Notes under the pieces: model-generated
What the model was told of the DNA's origin: nothing
The model's database searches: none
Seen by the model: the letters and a program-made list of their open reading frames with translations, nothing else
Translations under genes and position numbers: made by a program
Shown here: piece by piece, positions 8,490 through 16,196 of the stretch
Layout of the letters: the number at the start of each line of letters is the position of its first letter
Numbering within the stretch: the stretch's first letter is position 1
Source: CBDAQR01 sp965199055
GTDB taxonomy: Bacteria; Pseudomonadota; Gammaproteobacteria; Pseudomonadales; Halieaceae
Reading direction: 5' to 3'
NCBI GenBank assembly: GCA_965199055.1
Contig: CBDAQR010000008.1
Location: forward strand, 124,001 to 188,000
Length of the DNA: 64,000 nt

Positions 8490-8504
8490 CTGAAATAGTA
8501 CCGA

Positions 8505-8527
8505 TTTGGCCCGCCTGGCGGTCCAAA
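8505..8527. repeat. Stem-loop after the amidohydrolase gene
   Basis: The bases fold into a near-perfect hairpin: TTTGGcCCGC pairs with GCGGtCCAAA around a 3-base loop with one mismatch. It sits 15 bases after the stop. There is no run of T after it on either strand, so it is not a classical intrinsic terminator; it may protect the 3' end of the transcript. Confidence 0.35.
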
Positions 8528-8546
8528 ACAGTACTTCCTGACGGTT

Positions 8547-8569
8547 ATATGTTAACTTAGCCAACATAT
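8547..8569. promoter_or_regulatory. Perfect inverted repeat upstream of the TonB receptor (candidate operator)
   Basis: ATATGTT (8547-8553) and AACATAT (8563-8569) form a perfect 7-base inverted repeat with a 9-base spacer, about 60 bases before the receptor start. This is the size and place expected for a dimeric regulator such as a TetR-type repressor. No T-run follows, so it is not a terminator. The regulator is not encoded nearby. Confidence 0.45.
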
Positions 8570-8630
8570 CGCTTTGCCCGCATGAGGCTGAGCGATTTCC
8601 AATAATGATAAACAGGAAATCGGGTCTTCA

Positions 8631-11060
8631 ATGGCTAACAAATTAGTACTCGCTGGGCGCCCCAATCTCGCCACGGCATCTTCACCCCTGCTCGCTATCG
8701 CGCTAAGCGCTACTGCAGTCTCACTGCCATCTGCCGCCCAAGAGGCCGATTGGTCGGGAGCACTGGAGGAGGTCATCGTCACGGCGAACCGCCGCGAGCA
8801 GAGCCTGCAGGAAGTACCCATGTCGGTAACCGCCTTCACTGGCGAGTTTTTCCAGGACACCGGTATCACAGATTTTTCGAACATCGACGAATACACCCCC
8901 AGCCTAAAGATCACACCCGGGGCAGATTCACGTTCGACCTCGATCCGCATTCGCGGTATCGGTTCGGTGGGCACCAACTCAGGTATTGATCCCAGCGTGG
9001 GCCTGTTCATCGACGGGGTCTATCAGGGCAGAGCGGGGATGAGCATCAGCGATCTGATTGATATTGAGCGGGTCGAAATTTTGCGCGGACCACAGGGCAC
9101 GCTCTATGGTAAGAACACCGCCGCCGGCGCCATCAGCATTATTACGCGCCAACCCACCCTGGAGTTCGAGGGTCAGGCCGAAGTGACCTACACCAGCCAG
9201 GATCGCGGCGAACTGCGCGGCGTAATCAATCTACCTCTCGGTGATAGCGGCCATGCCACCCGTCTGGCCGGCTTTATCGTCGAAGGCGATCATCTCTACG
9301 ACAACGACTACGCGGATGGCGAGCAAGATCAGTTCAATGACACCAGCAAATGGGGGTTGCGATCGCGAACCCTATTCGAAGCCGGTGACTACGGGGAATT
9401 TTTGCTTTCTCTCGACTACACCAACGAAGACAACGATTGCTGCGTTTTCGCGGTGATGGACTACGACGGCTTGTCCACGTTGAACACGCCAATTACCAAC
9501 AATCCCTCCGCCCAATGGGCAATCGACTATCCGGACCAGTTTACCTACACCGCCTTTGAAGACACTGAGCCGCAGGGATCACCCCCTCAGGCCGACCCCT
9601 TCGGCGATGACTACTGGGTGAGCGCCGAGGTCTACAACAAAGTCGACGTGGGGGGCGTTGCTCTTGAGTGGAACTATGACCTCGACGACGATCATTCGCT
9701 GACATTCATCAATGCCTGGCGCCATTACGAATCAGATAGTGGTTACGACGGCGACTTCACTGCCTACGATGCCGTAGTGGGTACCACTGACATCGAACTG
9801 GACCAGTACTCATCTGAACTGCGCATTGCCTCGGCCAGTGGCGCGACATTTGAATACCAGGGTGGTCTCTACGCCTACTACTCGGAAATGGATTCCGCCG
9901 GGACATTTACCATGCTGCCACCGCTGCTGGAAAAGCTGGGCCTGTCCTTCTTCTACCCCAACGGTTCGATCAATATAGACAACAACACCTACGAGACAAC
10001 GAGTTTCGCCGCATTCGGGCAGGCCACGTGGAACATCAACGACCAGTGGAGCACCACGCTGGGACTGCGCTGGACCCATGAAACGAAAGACCGTGATACC
10101 ACCCAACAAACACAGGGCTTCATCAGCGGAGACACCTGTGACTATCTGCTGGACCTGCCCCCAGTAGTAGGCCCCTGCGTTTTCCTCGATGAAACCCGCA
10201 GCGATACCGACGTATCTCCTTCGCTGACTCTGCGTTATTTCACCGAAAACGATTTAATGCTTTATGCCAGCGTCAGCCGCGGCTTTAAATCCGGCGGTTT
10301 CGATCAGCGTCGCGTACCAGAGGGCGAGAACGGTGAGTTCGATGAGGAGATTGCGACCAACTACGAGCTGGGCTGGAAAGGCAGCTTCATGGACCGCCGC
10401 ATGCAGCTTAACGGCACCTTCTACTACGTCGACTACGACGACTTCCAATCGCAGACCTTTGACGGCTCCAGCATCAAAGTCACCAACGCGGGCTCGATGG
10501 AGAGCTACGGCATGGAGCTCGAGGCGATGCTGGCGGTTAACCAGGACCTGACCCTGGGTTCGTCTGTGGGTTATAACAAGGCCGAATATCAGGACTTCGA
10601 CAATGGCCAATGTACCGTGGAGTATTCTGCGGAGGTCTACTACGCCGATCCGAACAACACCGATTCCCCGGGTTTCGCCAATCCACCTTGCCTGGTCGAC
10701 CTGGCAGGTGAAGATGTCGATAACACACCGGAGTGGACCGTGAGCACCTACTTGCAACACTTTTATGCACTGAACAATGACTTGGTTCTGGTCAGTCGCC
10801 TCGAGCACAACTACACCGATGAGTACTACCTCGACCAGGACCTCGATCCCAACCTCAAGAACGACAGCGCTCACCTGGTGAATTTGCGATTCACGCTGTC
10901 GAATGCGGCAAACGAATGGGAAGTCGCCGTATGGGGTCGCAACCTACTCGACGAAGAAAACTACGCGTACGGCATTGATATCCCAACACTGGGTGGCTTC
11001 GCTGGCATCCCGTCTCAGGAACGCACCTACGGCATCACACTGCGCTACTACGCGAATTAA
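8631..11060 (+). CDS. TonB-dependent outer-membrane receptor
   Basis: An 809-aa protein with an N-terminal export signal (about residues 1-37, ending SLPSAAQ), then the TonB-box-like EEVIVTANRREQSLQEVP. A plug domain follows with IRIRGIGS, VGLFIDGVYQGR, IERVEILRGPQGTLYGKNT and GAISIITRQP, and then a large beta barrel of alternating aromatic and polar strands ending GITLRYYAN. These are hallmark features of the group of TonB receptors common in sphingomonads and marine gammaproteobacteria, which import large or scarce organic substrates using TonB energy. The ligand is not evident; the catabolic genes around it argue for an organic nutrient rather than a siderophore. An inverted repeat lies upstream. 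Confidence 0.93.
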   Translation: MANKLVLAGRPNLATASSPLLAIALSATAVSLPSAAQEADWSGALEEVIVTANRREQSLQEVPMSVTAFTGEFFQDTGITDFSNIDEYTPSLKITPGADSRSTSIRIRGIGSVGTNSGIDPSVGLFIDGVYQGRAGMSISDLIDIERVEILRGPQGTLYGKNTAAGAISIITRQPTLEFEGQAEVTYTSQDRGELRGVINLPLGDSGHATRLAGFIVEGDHLYDNDYADGEQDQFNDTSKWGLRSRTLFEAGDYGEFLLSLDYTNEDNDCCVFAVMDYDGLSTLNTPITNNPSAQWAIDYPDQFTYTAFEDTEPQGSPPQADPFGDDYWVSAEVYNKVDVGGVALEWNYDLDDDHSLTFINAWRHYESDSGYDGDFTAYDAVVGTTDIELDQYSSELRIASASGATFEYQGGLYAYYSEMDSAGTFTMLPPLLEKLGLSFFYPNGSINIDNNTYETTSFAAFGQATWNINDQWSTTLGLRWTHETKDRDTTQQTQGFISGDTCDYLLDLPPVVGPCVFLDETRSDTDVSPSLTLRYFTENDLMLYASVSRGFKSGGFDQRRVPEGENGEFDEEIATNYELGWKGSFMDRRMQLNGTFYYVDYDDFQSQTFDGSSIKVTNAGSMESYGMELEAMLAVNQDLTLGSSVGYNKAEYQDFDNGQCTVEYSAEVYYADPNNTDSPGFANPPCLVDLAGEDVDNTPEWTVSTYLQHFYALNNDLVLVSRLEHNYTDEYYLDQDLDPNLKNDSAHLVNLRFTLSNAANEWEVAVWGRNLLDEENYAYGIDIPTLGGFAGIPSQERTYGITLRYYAN

Positions 11061-11141
11061 AGGCGACGTGATTACCTGATCGTTGTGCGGTGAATCCTGC
11101 AGCGGCGCCTCCGCCGAGGCATATGCCAACCAATGCGTGCG

Positions 11142-11966
11142 CTATGCCGGCTGGGCGGACTTCCAGTTTTCTAACAGCTCGTGAGTGTCCCGTTGCCAGG
11201 GGTGAAACCCCTCACGAAAGTAGTCCTTATAGGAAGGATAAAGCCGACGCAGGATGCCGCCCTTCCCCAACAGGAATTGAAAGCCGTCGCGCCACACCCA
11301 CCACTTCCACAGCAGGCCATCGCGCTTCAACATGTGGATCAGCCCAACCGATACATCCAACAACAGGAAGAAGATGGACTGGCGCATAGCTCGGCGGCGG
11401 GTTTTCTCGTCGCCACCCACCTTGAATACATCAAAGGCTACGGACTTGTGCTCCATCTCCTCTGCTGCATGCCAGTTCCACAACTCGAGCATAGGTGCTT
11501 CTGCATCCGACATCGGGTTGTCCGGGCCAAGCTGCATCTCGGCCATGATTGCGGTGATATGTTCCAGCGCCGCGGTGGATGCCAATTGCTCCAGCTCGCT
11601 CATGTAGTGCTTGCCGCGCTCGATATTCTTCTCCAGTCGGCCTTCCATGTAGTCGAGGTCGTAGCCGCGAAGACGACACAGGCCTTGGTTGTAGCGGTCA
11701 TGCTCGCGGCGGTGAATACCTTCCTGACCACAAAATCCGCTAATTTCCTGCAACAGCTTCGGATCACTGACCTGATCCTGATAGTGCCGCACGCTGTCGA
11801 TGAAAAATTTTTCGCCAAGAGGAAACGTAATAGATAGTGCGTTGAACCAGGCCGTTTTAAAGGGGTGGCTTTCAAGCCAGTCACGAGCCAGACACTCAGC
11901 AATCTCGTGCTCGCGATTGCGAGGCGCAATGGTCACATGATCAGGCGTATTCGATTGCTGCGACAT
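11142..11966 (-). CDS. Predicted metal-dependent hydrolase (PF10118 family)
   Basis: A 274-aa helical protein. GFCGQEGIHRREHDRYN and the strongly conserved WNWHAAEEMEHKSVAFDVF provide Glu and His residues arranged as in diiron/ferritin-like proteins; this pattern marks the PF10118 family, annotated only as predicted metal-dependent hydrolase. A short hydrophobic stretch (FFLLLDVSVGLIHML) lies near residue 205. It is the last gene of the minus-strand run 14073 to 11142, separated by 16 bases from the VOC gene, so it probably belongs to the same operon. Its biochemical role is unknown. Confidence 0.78.
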   Translation of the reverse strand: MSQQSNTPDHVTIAPRNREHEIAECLARDWLESHPFKTAWFNALSITFPLGEKFFIDSVRHYQDQVSDPKLLQEISGFCGQEGIHRREHDRYNQGLCRLRGYDLDYMEGRLEKNIERGKHYMSELEQLASTAALEHITAIMAEMQLGPDNPMSDAEAPMLELWNWHAAEEMEHKSVAFDVFKVGGDEKTRRRAMRQSIFFLLLDVSVGLIHMLKRDGLLWKWWVWRDGFQFLLGKGGILRRLYPSYKDYFREGFHPWQRDTHELLENWKSAQPA

Positions 11967-11982
11967 GCGTCACCCGGTACTG

Positions 11983-12405
11983 TCAGCTCAGTGGTTCTAC
12001 GAACTCTAGCAACACACCCGCAGTATCGGCAGGGTCAAAATAGGCCATTTTGAAGTCCGGCATGGCCACGATACCGTCTGGCGTCACGTGACCGAGTCGC
12101 ACGCCTTTCGCTTTCATCGCGGCAACAGCCGCCTCAAGATTGCTGACGTTATAGCAAACGTGATTGGTACCGCTATTGGTTTTCAAGAGAATATCGCGAA
12201 AGTGGTCCGACACGGGTTCGATCACCTCGTAAGGCGTGCCACCAATACTAAAAAAAGCGAAACGGGTAGCACCGCCATCGAGAACGCGCACCTCTTCGTC
12301 TGGCATACCAAAGAGTTGCTGCAGCCGCGCAACCATGCCATCGAGATCTTCGGTGACAATACCAACATGACGCAGCCCTGTGATCAGCTCGCTAAGCTCA
12401 CTCAT
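11983..12405 (-). CDS. VOC-superfamily protein (methylmalonyl-CoA epimerase-like)
   Basis: A 140-aa single-repeat-pair vicinal oxygen chelate protein. LRHVGIVTEDLDGMV at the start, NHVCYNVSNLEAAVAAM in the middle and GVLLEFVEP at the end supply the His/Glu metal ligands of the fold. Methylmalonyl-CoA epimerase has this size and layout, but glyoxalases and lactoylglutathione-type enzymes do too. The start at 12405 is chosen over an upstream in-frame codon at 12426 because GAGG lies about 8 bases before it. It overlaps the end of the preceding dehydrogenase gene by 8 nt, so translation is likely coupled. Confidence 0.8.
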   Translation of the reverse strand: MSELSELITGLRHVGIVTEDLDGMVARLQQLFGMPDEEVRVLDGGATRFAFFSIGGTPYEVIEPVSDHFRDILLKTNSGTNHVCYNVSNLEAAVAAMKAKGVRLGHVTPDGIVAMPDFKMAYFDPADTAGVLLEFVEPLS

Positions 12406-13369
12406 CGTACACCTCAGGATTCGCACAATGTGGCATACGCTTACCCTGCAGCGCAGCGATCATATTATCGGCCGCCAGGCTCGCCATCTTATTGCGGGTA
12501 CGAATCGTGGCACTACCGATGTGCGGAGCGACCACCACGTTGGGTAGGGCAAGCAGCGGGTTATCAGGATTTACGGGTTCTTGCTCAAACACATCGATAG
12601 CAGCGGCCTGCAAATGGCCGCTACTCATCGCAGCGGCGAGCGCGGTCTCATCAACAATGCCACCACGCGCAGTGTTCACCAATACCGCATCTGCCTTCAT
12701 GTTAGCGATTGCGCTCGCGTCTATCAGATTGCGCGTATCTTCGGTCAGTGCGACATTAACGGACACAAAGTCTGCACGTGACAGCAACTCATCGAGGCTC
12801 ACGGATTCCACCCCCTCGACACGTCGACCGGAACGGGTCCATCCAATCAGCTTCATACCAAAGCCCGCCGCGCGCCGAGCTACGGCCTGCCCTATTTCAC
12901 CCAGTCCGACAATGCCCAGGGTAGATCCGGACATGTCCTTTCCGACAAACATATCAGGCCGCCAGGGCATGCTGCGTTGCCACTGCCCATCCCGCACATA
13001 ACTATGGGCCTCGGGAATGCGGCGGGCGGCCGCCAGCATTAATGCCATGTTCAGATCGGCAGTGGTGTCCACCAGAACACCGGGCGTATTACCGACGGGG
13101 ATACCGCGAGCCGTCAGGGCATCGACATCAAGATGGTCGACGCCTACCGACATACTCGACACAAACTTGAGCTCAGGCAGCTCTTCGATCTGCGCGGCTC
13201 GCAAGGGACAGGTCAGCAAACTGACAAGCCCGGCGCAGCCTTGTAGTCGTAGCATCATCGCCTCACGCGGCACTGGTCCCTCCTGCTCCCATACATCCAG
13301 CTCACAGTGCGCGCCAATACGCTCGATGGCATCTCCCATCAATGCGTTAACGGAAAACACTTTTACCAC
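12398..13369 (-). CDS. D-isomer-specific 2-hydroxyacid dehydrogenase
   Basis: A 323-aa NAD(P)-dependent dehydrogenase. The Rossmann motif GLGEIGQAVARRA is central, followed by NTARGGIVDE with the substrate-binding Arg, DVFEQEP with the catalytic Glu, and APHIGSAT with the catalytic His. It likely interconverts a 2-keto acid and a D-2-hydroxy acid (glyoxylate/hydroxypyruvate-reductase-like). The GTG start at 13369 is chosen because GGGAGG lies 7 bases upstream and MKVFSVNAL-like residues begin the fold. It overlaps the preceding SDR gene by 7 nt and the following VOC gene by 8 nt, a tightly coupled operon. Confidence 0.87.
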   Translation of the reverse strand: MVKVFSVNALMGDAIERIGAHCELDVWEQEGPVPREAMMLRLQGCAGLVSLLTCPLRAAQIEELPELKFVSSMSVGVDHLDVDALTARGIPVGNTPGVLVDTTADLNMALMLAAARRIPEAHSYVRDGQWQRSMPWRPDMFVGKDMSGSTLGIVGLGEIGQAVARRAAGFGMKLIGWTRSGRRVEGVESVSLDELLSRADFVSVNVALTEDTRNLIDASAIANMKADAVLVNTARGGIVDETALAAAMSSGHLQAAAIDVFEQEPVNPDNPLLALPNVVVAPHIGSATIRTRNKMASLAADNMIAALQGKRMPHCANPEVYDE

Positions 13370-14073
13370 GGGTATACCTCCCGGTCGCGAAAGAACCCGC
13401 CGGTCGGTCCACCGGCGGGAAGTGTCGCTAGCCAAACGGGCGTATCTGCACCTTCTTCCGGGGTACGCGTGGCATCACCTCCACCCAGTTCCGTTTTTAC
13501 CCAGCCCGGTGCAGCCGCATTGACCAGGATATCCGGGTACTCCTTAAGCTCCAGGCATAACATCCGGGTAATCGCATTCAGAGACGCTTTGCTGCTGCGA
13601 TAAGCCAGCGTGTAGCCCATTTGCATTTCCGTTAGCGAGGCCAATTCCGAGCTCAGGTTTACCACCCGTCCGTGACGATTTTTCTGCATCATAGGCACGA
13701 ACAGTTGGCAGAGACGCAGCGGCGCATACACGTTTACTTCCATCGTTTCGCGCAGGGTGTCGAGGTTCAGCTCCAATCCGCTCTGCCACTTGTCCAACGC
13801 CACCCCGGCGTTATTGACCAGAATATCGAGTCGGCCGAAAGTATCCGCGACATGGGCATGGGCATCGATACACTGTTGTTCATCGGTCACTTCCAGCAGC
13901 AGCGCCGAAGCCGCGCCATCGGCAGCGGCTATCTCTTCCACAACGACCTGCGCCGCCCCGGCATCCCTTGCAGCAACGATGACGTGAATGTTCTGCTGGG
14001 CCAGTTGTAGGGCTATTGCTCTGCCAATACCCCGGTTGGCCCCTGTCACCAGGGCGATTTTCTGCTCAGCCAT
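13363..14073 (-). CDS. Short-chain dehydrogenase/reductase
   Basis: A 236-aa classical SDR: VTGANRGIGRAIA cofactor motif near the N-terminus, NNAGVAL, VNLSSELAS with the catalytic Ser, and YRSSK with the catalytic Tyr and Lys. It resembles carbonyl reductase-like plant and bacterial SDRs and may reduce a carbonyl or oxidise an alcohol; the substrate is unknown. An AAGGAAGG ribosome-binding site precedes the ATG at 14073. It is the first gene of the minus-strand operon to 11142 and is divergent from the racemase-like gene at 14203, with a 129-base shared control region. Confidence 0.86.
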   Translation of the reverse strand: MAEQKIALVTGANRGIGRAIALQLAQQNIHVIVAARDAGAAQVVVEEIAAADGAASALLLEVTDEQQCIDAHAHVADTFGRLDILVNNAGVALDKWQSGLELNLDTLRETMEVNVYAPLRLCQLFVPMMQKNRHGRVVNLSSELASLTEMQMGYTLAYRSSKASLNAITRMLCLELKEYPDILVNAAAPGWVKTELGGGDATRTPEEGADTPVWLATLPAGGPTGGFFRDREVYPW

Positions 14074-14166
14074 GGGCCTTCCTTCTTCTATTTATTGAGC
14101 TGGCGCAAAACAAGGCTAGCCCATCCATTGCGCTGCACGCCAGCTCTGATATAGTCCATAAAGTAT

Positions 14167-14186
14167 ATTGTTATAACTTTACAACA
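14167..14186. promoter_or_regulatory. Imperfect palindrome in the 14074-14202 divergent region
   Basis: TGTTATA-ACTT-TACAACA (14169-14186) forms an inverted repeat with 6 of 7 arm bases matching. It lies between two divergent catabolic transcription units. The 20-base stretch 14167-14186 matches 16 of 20 bases with 2483-2502, upstream of the chlorophyll-catabolism-like cluster. It could be an operator for a shared regulator; no regulator gene is present in the window. Confidence 0.35.
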
Positions 14187-14202
14187 TTTTCGGGAGCACA
14201 TC

Positions 14203-14982
14203 ATGACCACTGAAGACTGCTACGGTACCGATTACTACGGTTACCGGAAGAAATTTGCGCTGCTGGTGCCATCGACCAATACCGCGGTGGAAGTGGAGTA
14301 CAACAAGATGCGCCCGGAGGGGGTCATCCTGGCCACTCGCGGCTGCTTGATTCCTCCGTTCAAGGTAACCAATGAGGACGAGTTTGTTGAGATGGTAAAA
14401 GCCATCGGCGCCGCGACCGAGCAGGGACTTCGCGACGCCTGTACCTGCAAACCCGATCACGTGATATTCGGCTACTCTGCCGAAACTTTCTGGGACGGCA
14501 AGGAACGCTCTGACCGCGAGTTTAAAAAGTACAACGATATTGCCCAGGAAGAGGCGGGTTGCAACATTACGTTTGGTGCGCAGGCCATTATGGATGCCCT
14601 CACCTGCTACCCCGGCGTCAAGAAAGTGGGTGTGATCAGCCCCTACATGCCCGTTGGCGACAACATGGTCGTAAAGTTCATGAGTGATATCGGCTACGAA
14701 GTGGTGCGGATACAGGGACACTCGAGCCCTGGACCGGTAGAGATCGCCCACGAGCCCTTCGGCAAGACGCGCCAGCTCGTTCAAGCAGTCGACGGAGACG
14801 ATGTCGACCTGATCTTGCAGGCAGGCACCAACCTGTACTTCTCGGAGCTGGCACCGCAGCTCGAAAAGGAACTCGGAAAACCCGTGCTGGCTATCAATTC
14901 GCTAACCTTCTGGCATGCTCTGCGGAACAACGACATTCCGGATCGCATTCAGGGCTTCGGCTCACTGTTGTCTGAACACTGA
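14203..14982 (+). CDS. Asp/Glu racemase / maleate isomerase-like protein lacking the usual cysteines
   Basis: A 259-aa protein of the Asp/Glu racemase superfamily, closest in style to maleate isomerases and arylmalonate decarboxylases: it begins FALLVPSTNTAVEVEYN, the maleate-isomerase-like N-terminus, and has the two-lobed layout with KVGVISPYMP at the second half. In the family, one Cys in each lobe acts as acid/base. Here the first position reads IFGYSAET and the second LQAGTNLYF, so both appear replaced by Ser and Gly or Thr. The reaction is therefore uncertain; a decarboxylase, lyase or non-catalytic role is possible. It has GGGAG upstream and is divergent from the SDR operon. Confidence 0.75.
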   Translation: MTTEDCYGTDYYGYRKKFALLVPSTNTAVEVEYNKMRPEGVILATRGCLIPPFKVTNEDEFVEMVKAIGAATEQGLRDACTCKPDHVIFGYSAETFWDGKERSDREFKKYNDIAQEEAGCNITFGAQAIMDALTCYPGVKKVGVISPYMPVGDNMVVKFMSDIGYEVVRIQGHSSPGPVEIAHEPFGKTRQLVQAVDGDDVDLILQAGTNLYFSELAPQLEKELGKPVLAINSLTFWHALRNNDIPDRIQGFGSLLSEH

Positions 14983-15037
14983 GTAACCACCGTATTGGCT
15001 GAACTACACTAAGTAGATAGTCGCTAGACCAGAAATC

Positions 15038-15955
15038 ATGCACAGAAAAGAACTGCGTTCACTGCTCGCCAGCGATGGCGTCCTCAAAGCACCCGGGGTT
15101 TATGACGGACTTTCGGCACTGCTGGTTGAGCAAGCCGGATTCGAGCTCTGCTTTTTCTCCGGCGGAGCCTACAGCTTCTCCCGCCACGGCAAGCCCGACA
15201 TGGGCTTGGTGTCCATGTCAGAGGTCGCCGACGCGATCAGCATCATTCGCGAACGTATCGAGATTCCAATGCTCGTCGACATGGATACGGGCTTCGGTAA
15301 TGCACTGAATGTGCAACGCACGGTAAAAGCCTTCGAGCTCGCCGGTGCCTCTGCACTGCAAATGGAAGACCAGGTATTGCCAAAACGCTGCGGCCACATG
15401 GCCGGCAAGGACGTGATCCCTGCAGCGGAGATGGTCGGCAAGATCAAAGCTTTCGTGGACGCGCGCAGCAGTGAGACGACGCTACTGGTAGCTCGTACAG
15501 ATGCCATCGCCGTTAACGGTTTTGAGGACGCCCTGGAACGTGCACAACTGTATATGGAGGCCGGCGCAGACTTGCTGTTTATCGAGGCGCCACAGACAAT
15601 CGAGCAAATGCGCGAGATAGGCTCTCGCTTCGGTAATCGCGTACCGCTGGTGCACAATCTAGTCGAGGGTGGTCACTCACCCGTGAAAAGTACCGGCGAG
15701 ATGCTGTCACTTAACTATCGAATAGCCTTGTTCCCGGTAGCGCTGTTGCATCAGTTTATTCCCGGCGCAAAAGCCCTCCTCGCCCATATTGCTGACGAGG
15801 GACAAACCGCAAATTATGCGGGGACTATGCTGGAGCTGAGCGACACCAATGCATTGCTCGGCGCCGACGAACTACTGGAACAATCGGAATTGTTTAAGAA
15901 AGCGTTCTACTTGCTGCTGATAGTGATGTGCTTGCGCGCTGTTAAGCTGGTTTGA
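15038..15955 (+). CDS. Isocitrate lyase/PEP mutase superfamily enzyme
   Basis: A 305-aa TIM-barrel enzyme. FSGGAYSFSRHGKPD, VDMDTGFGNALNV with the Mg-binding Asp residues, LQMEDQVLPKRCGHM with the KRCGH catalytic loop, and LLVARTDA are typical of 2-methylisocitrate lyase and oxaloacetate decarboxylase relatives. It should cleave or rearrange a 2-hydroxy or keto diacid. The last 16 residues (from about FYLLLIVM) look unlike the family and coincide exactly with the region antisense to the small gene at 15907-16077, as if the native stop had been lost. The order racemase-like, lyase-like, oxidase suggests a pathway for a dicarboxylic acid; this is inference. Confidence 0.82.
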   Translation: MHRKELRSLLASDGVLKAPGVYDGLSALLVEQAGFELCFFSGGAYSFSRHGKPDMGLVSMSEVADAISIIRERIEIPMLVDMDTGFGNALNVQRTVKAFELAGASALQMEDQVLPKRCGHMAGKDVIPAAEMVGKIKAFVDARSSETTLLVARTDAIAVNGFEDALERAQLYMEAGADLLFIEAPQTIEQMREIGSRFGNRVPLVHNLVEGGHSPVKSTGEMLSLNYRIALFPVALLHQFIPGAKALLAHIADEGQTANYAGTMLELSDTNALLGADELLEQSELFKKAFYLLLIVMCLRAVKLV

Positions 15956-16077
15956 CCGCTAACGCCACGGGGGACCTGTTCTACCTTTCCACCAGACTTC
16001 AGAAACGCCGCCGTTTGTTCGGCGATGGATGCACTGGTTTCAACCGGGGCTGCCTGCCCTCTTTTCTTAGATGCCAT
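15907..16077 (-). CDS. Small conserved-looking hypothetical protein, 56 aa
   Basis: A 56-codon frame starting MASKKRGQAAPVETSASIAE and ending KHITISSK. Codon use is like that of neighbouring genes, and the sequence is charged at both ends with an amphipathic helix-like SIAEQTAAFLKSGG and a KVEQVPRGVSG turn, which looks like a real small cytosolic protein. I recall similar short gammaproteobacterial proteins but cannot name a family. Its last 16 codons lie antisense to the end of the lyase-like gene (49-base tail-to-tail overlap). The ribosome-binding site is weak (GAAG about 10 bases upstream). Confidence 0.6.
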   Translation of the reverse strand: MASKKRGQAAPVETSASIAEQTAAFLKSGGKVEQVPRGVSGQTSLTARKHITISSK

Positions 16078-16112
16078 CTTTTTCTACTTCTTTAAGTGGG
16101 CCGACCAGTTTA

Positions 16113-16128
16113 AAGCAAACGCTTTTAA
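16113..16128. promoter_or_regulatory. Candidate LacI/PurR-type operator
   Basis: AAGCAAACGCTTTTAA matches 9 of the 11 fixed positions of the PurR-type box ANGCAANCGNTTNCNT, with the central CG typical of LacI-family sites. It lies in the intergenic region between the small minus-strand gene and the plus-strand FAD oxidase, 36 and 69 bases from the two starts, so it could control either. This is a single pattern match without a known regulator. Confidence 0.3.
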
Positions 16129-16196
16129 ATAGCAGCAACTATTTCATTTTTGTGTCAGGTTCATAGAATGAATAGGCCGTATACAGAGGGCTCCGC

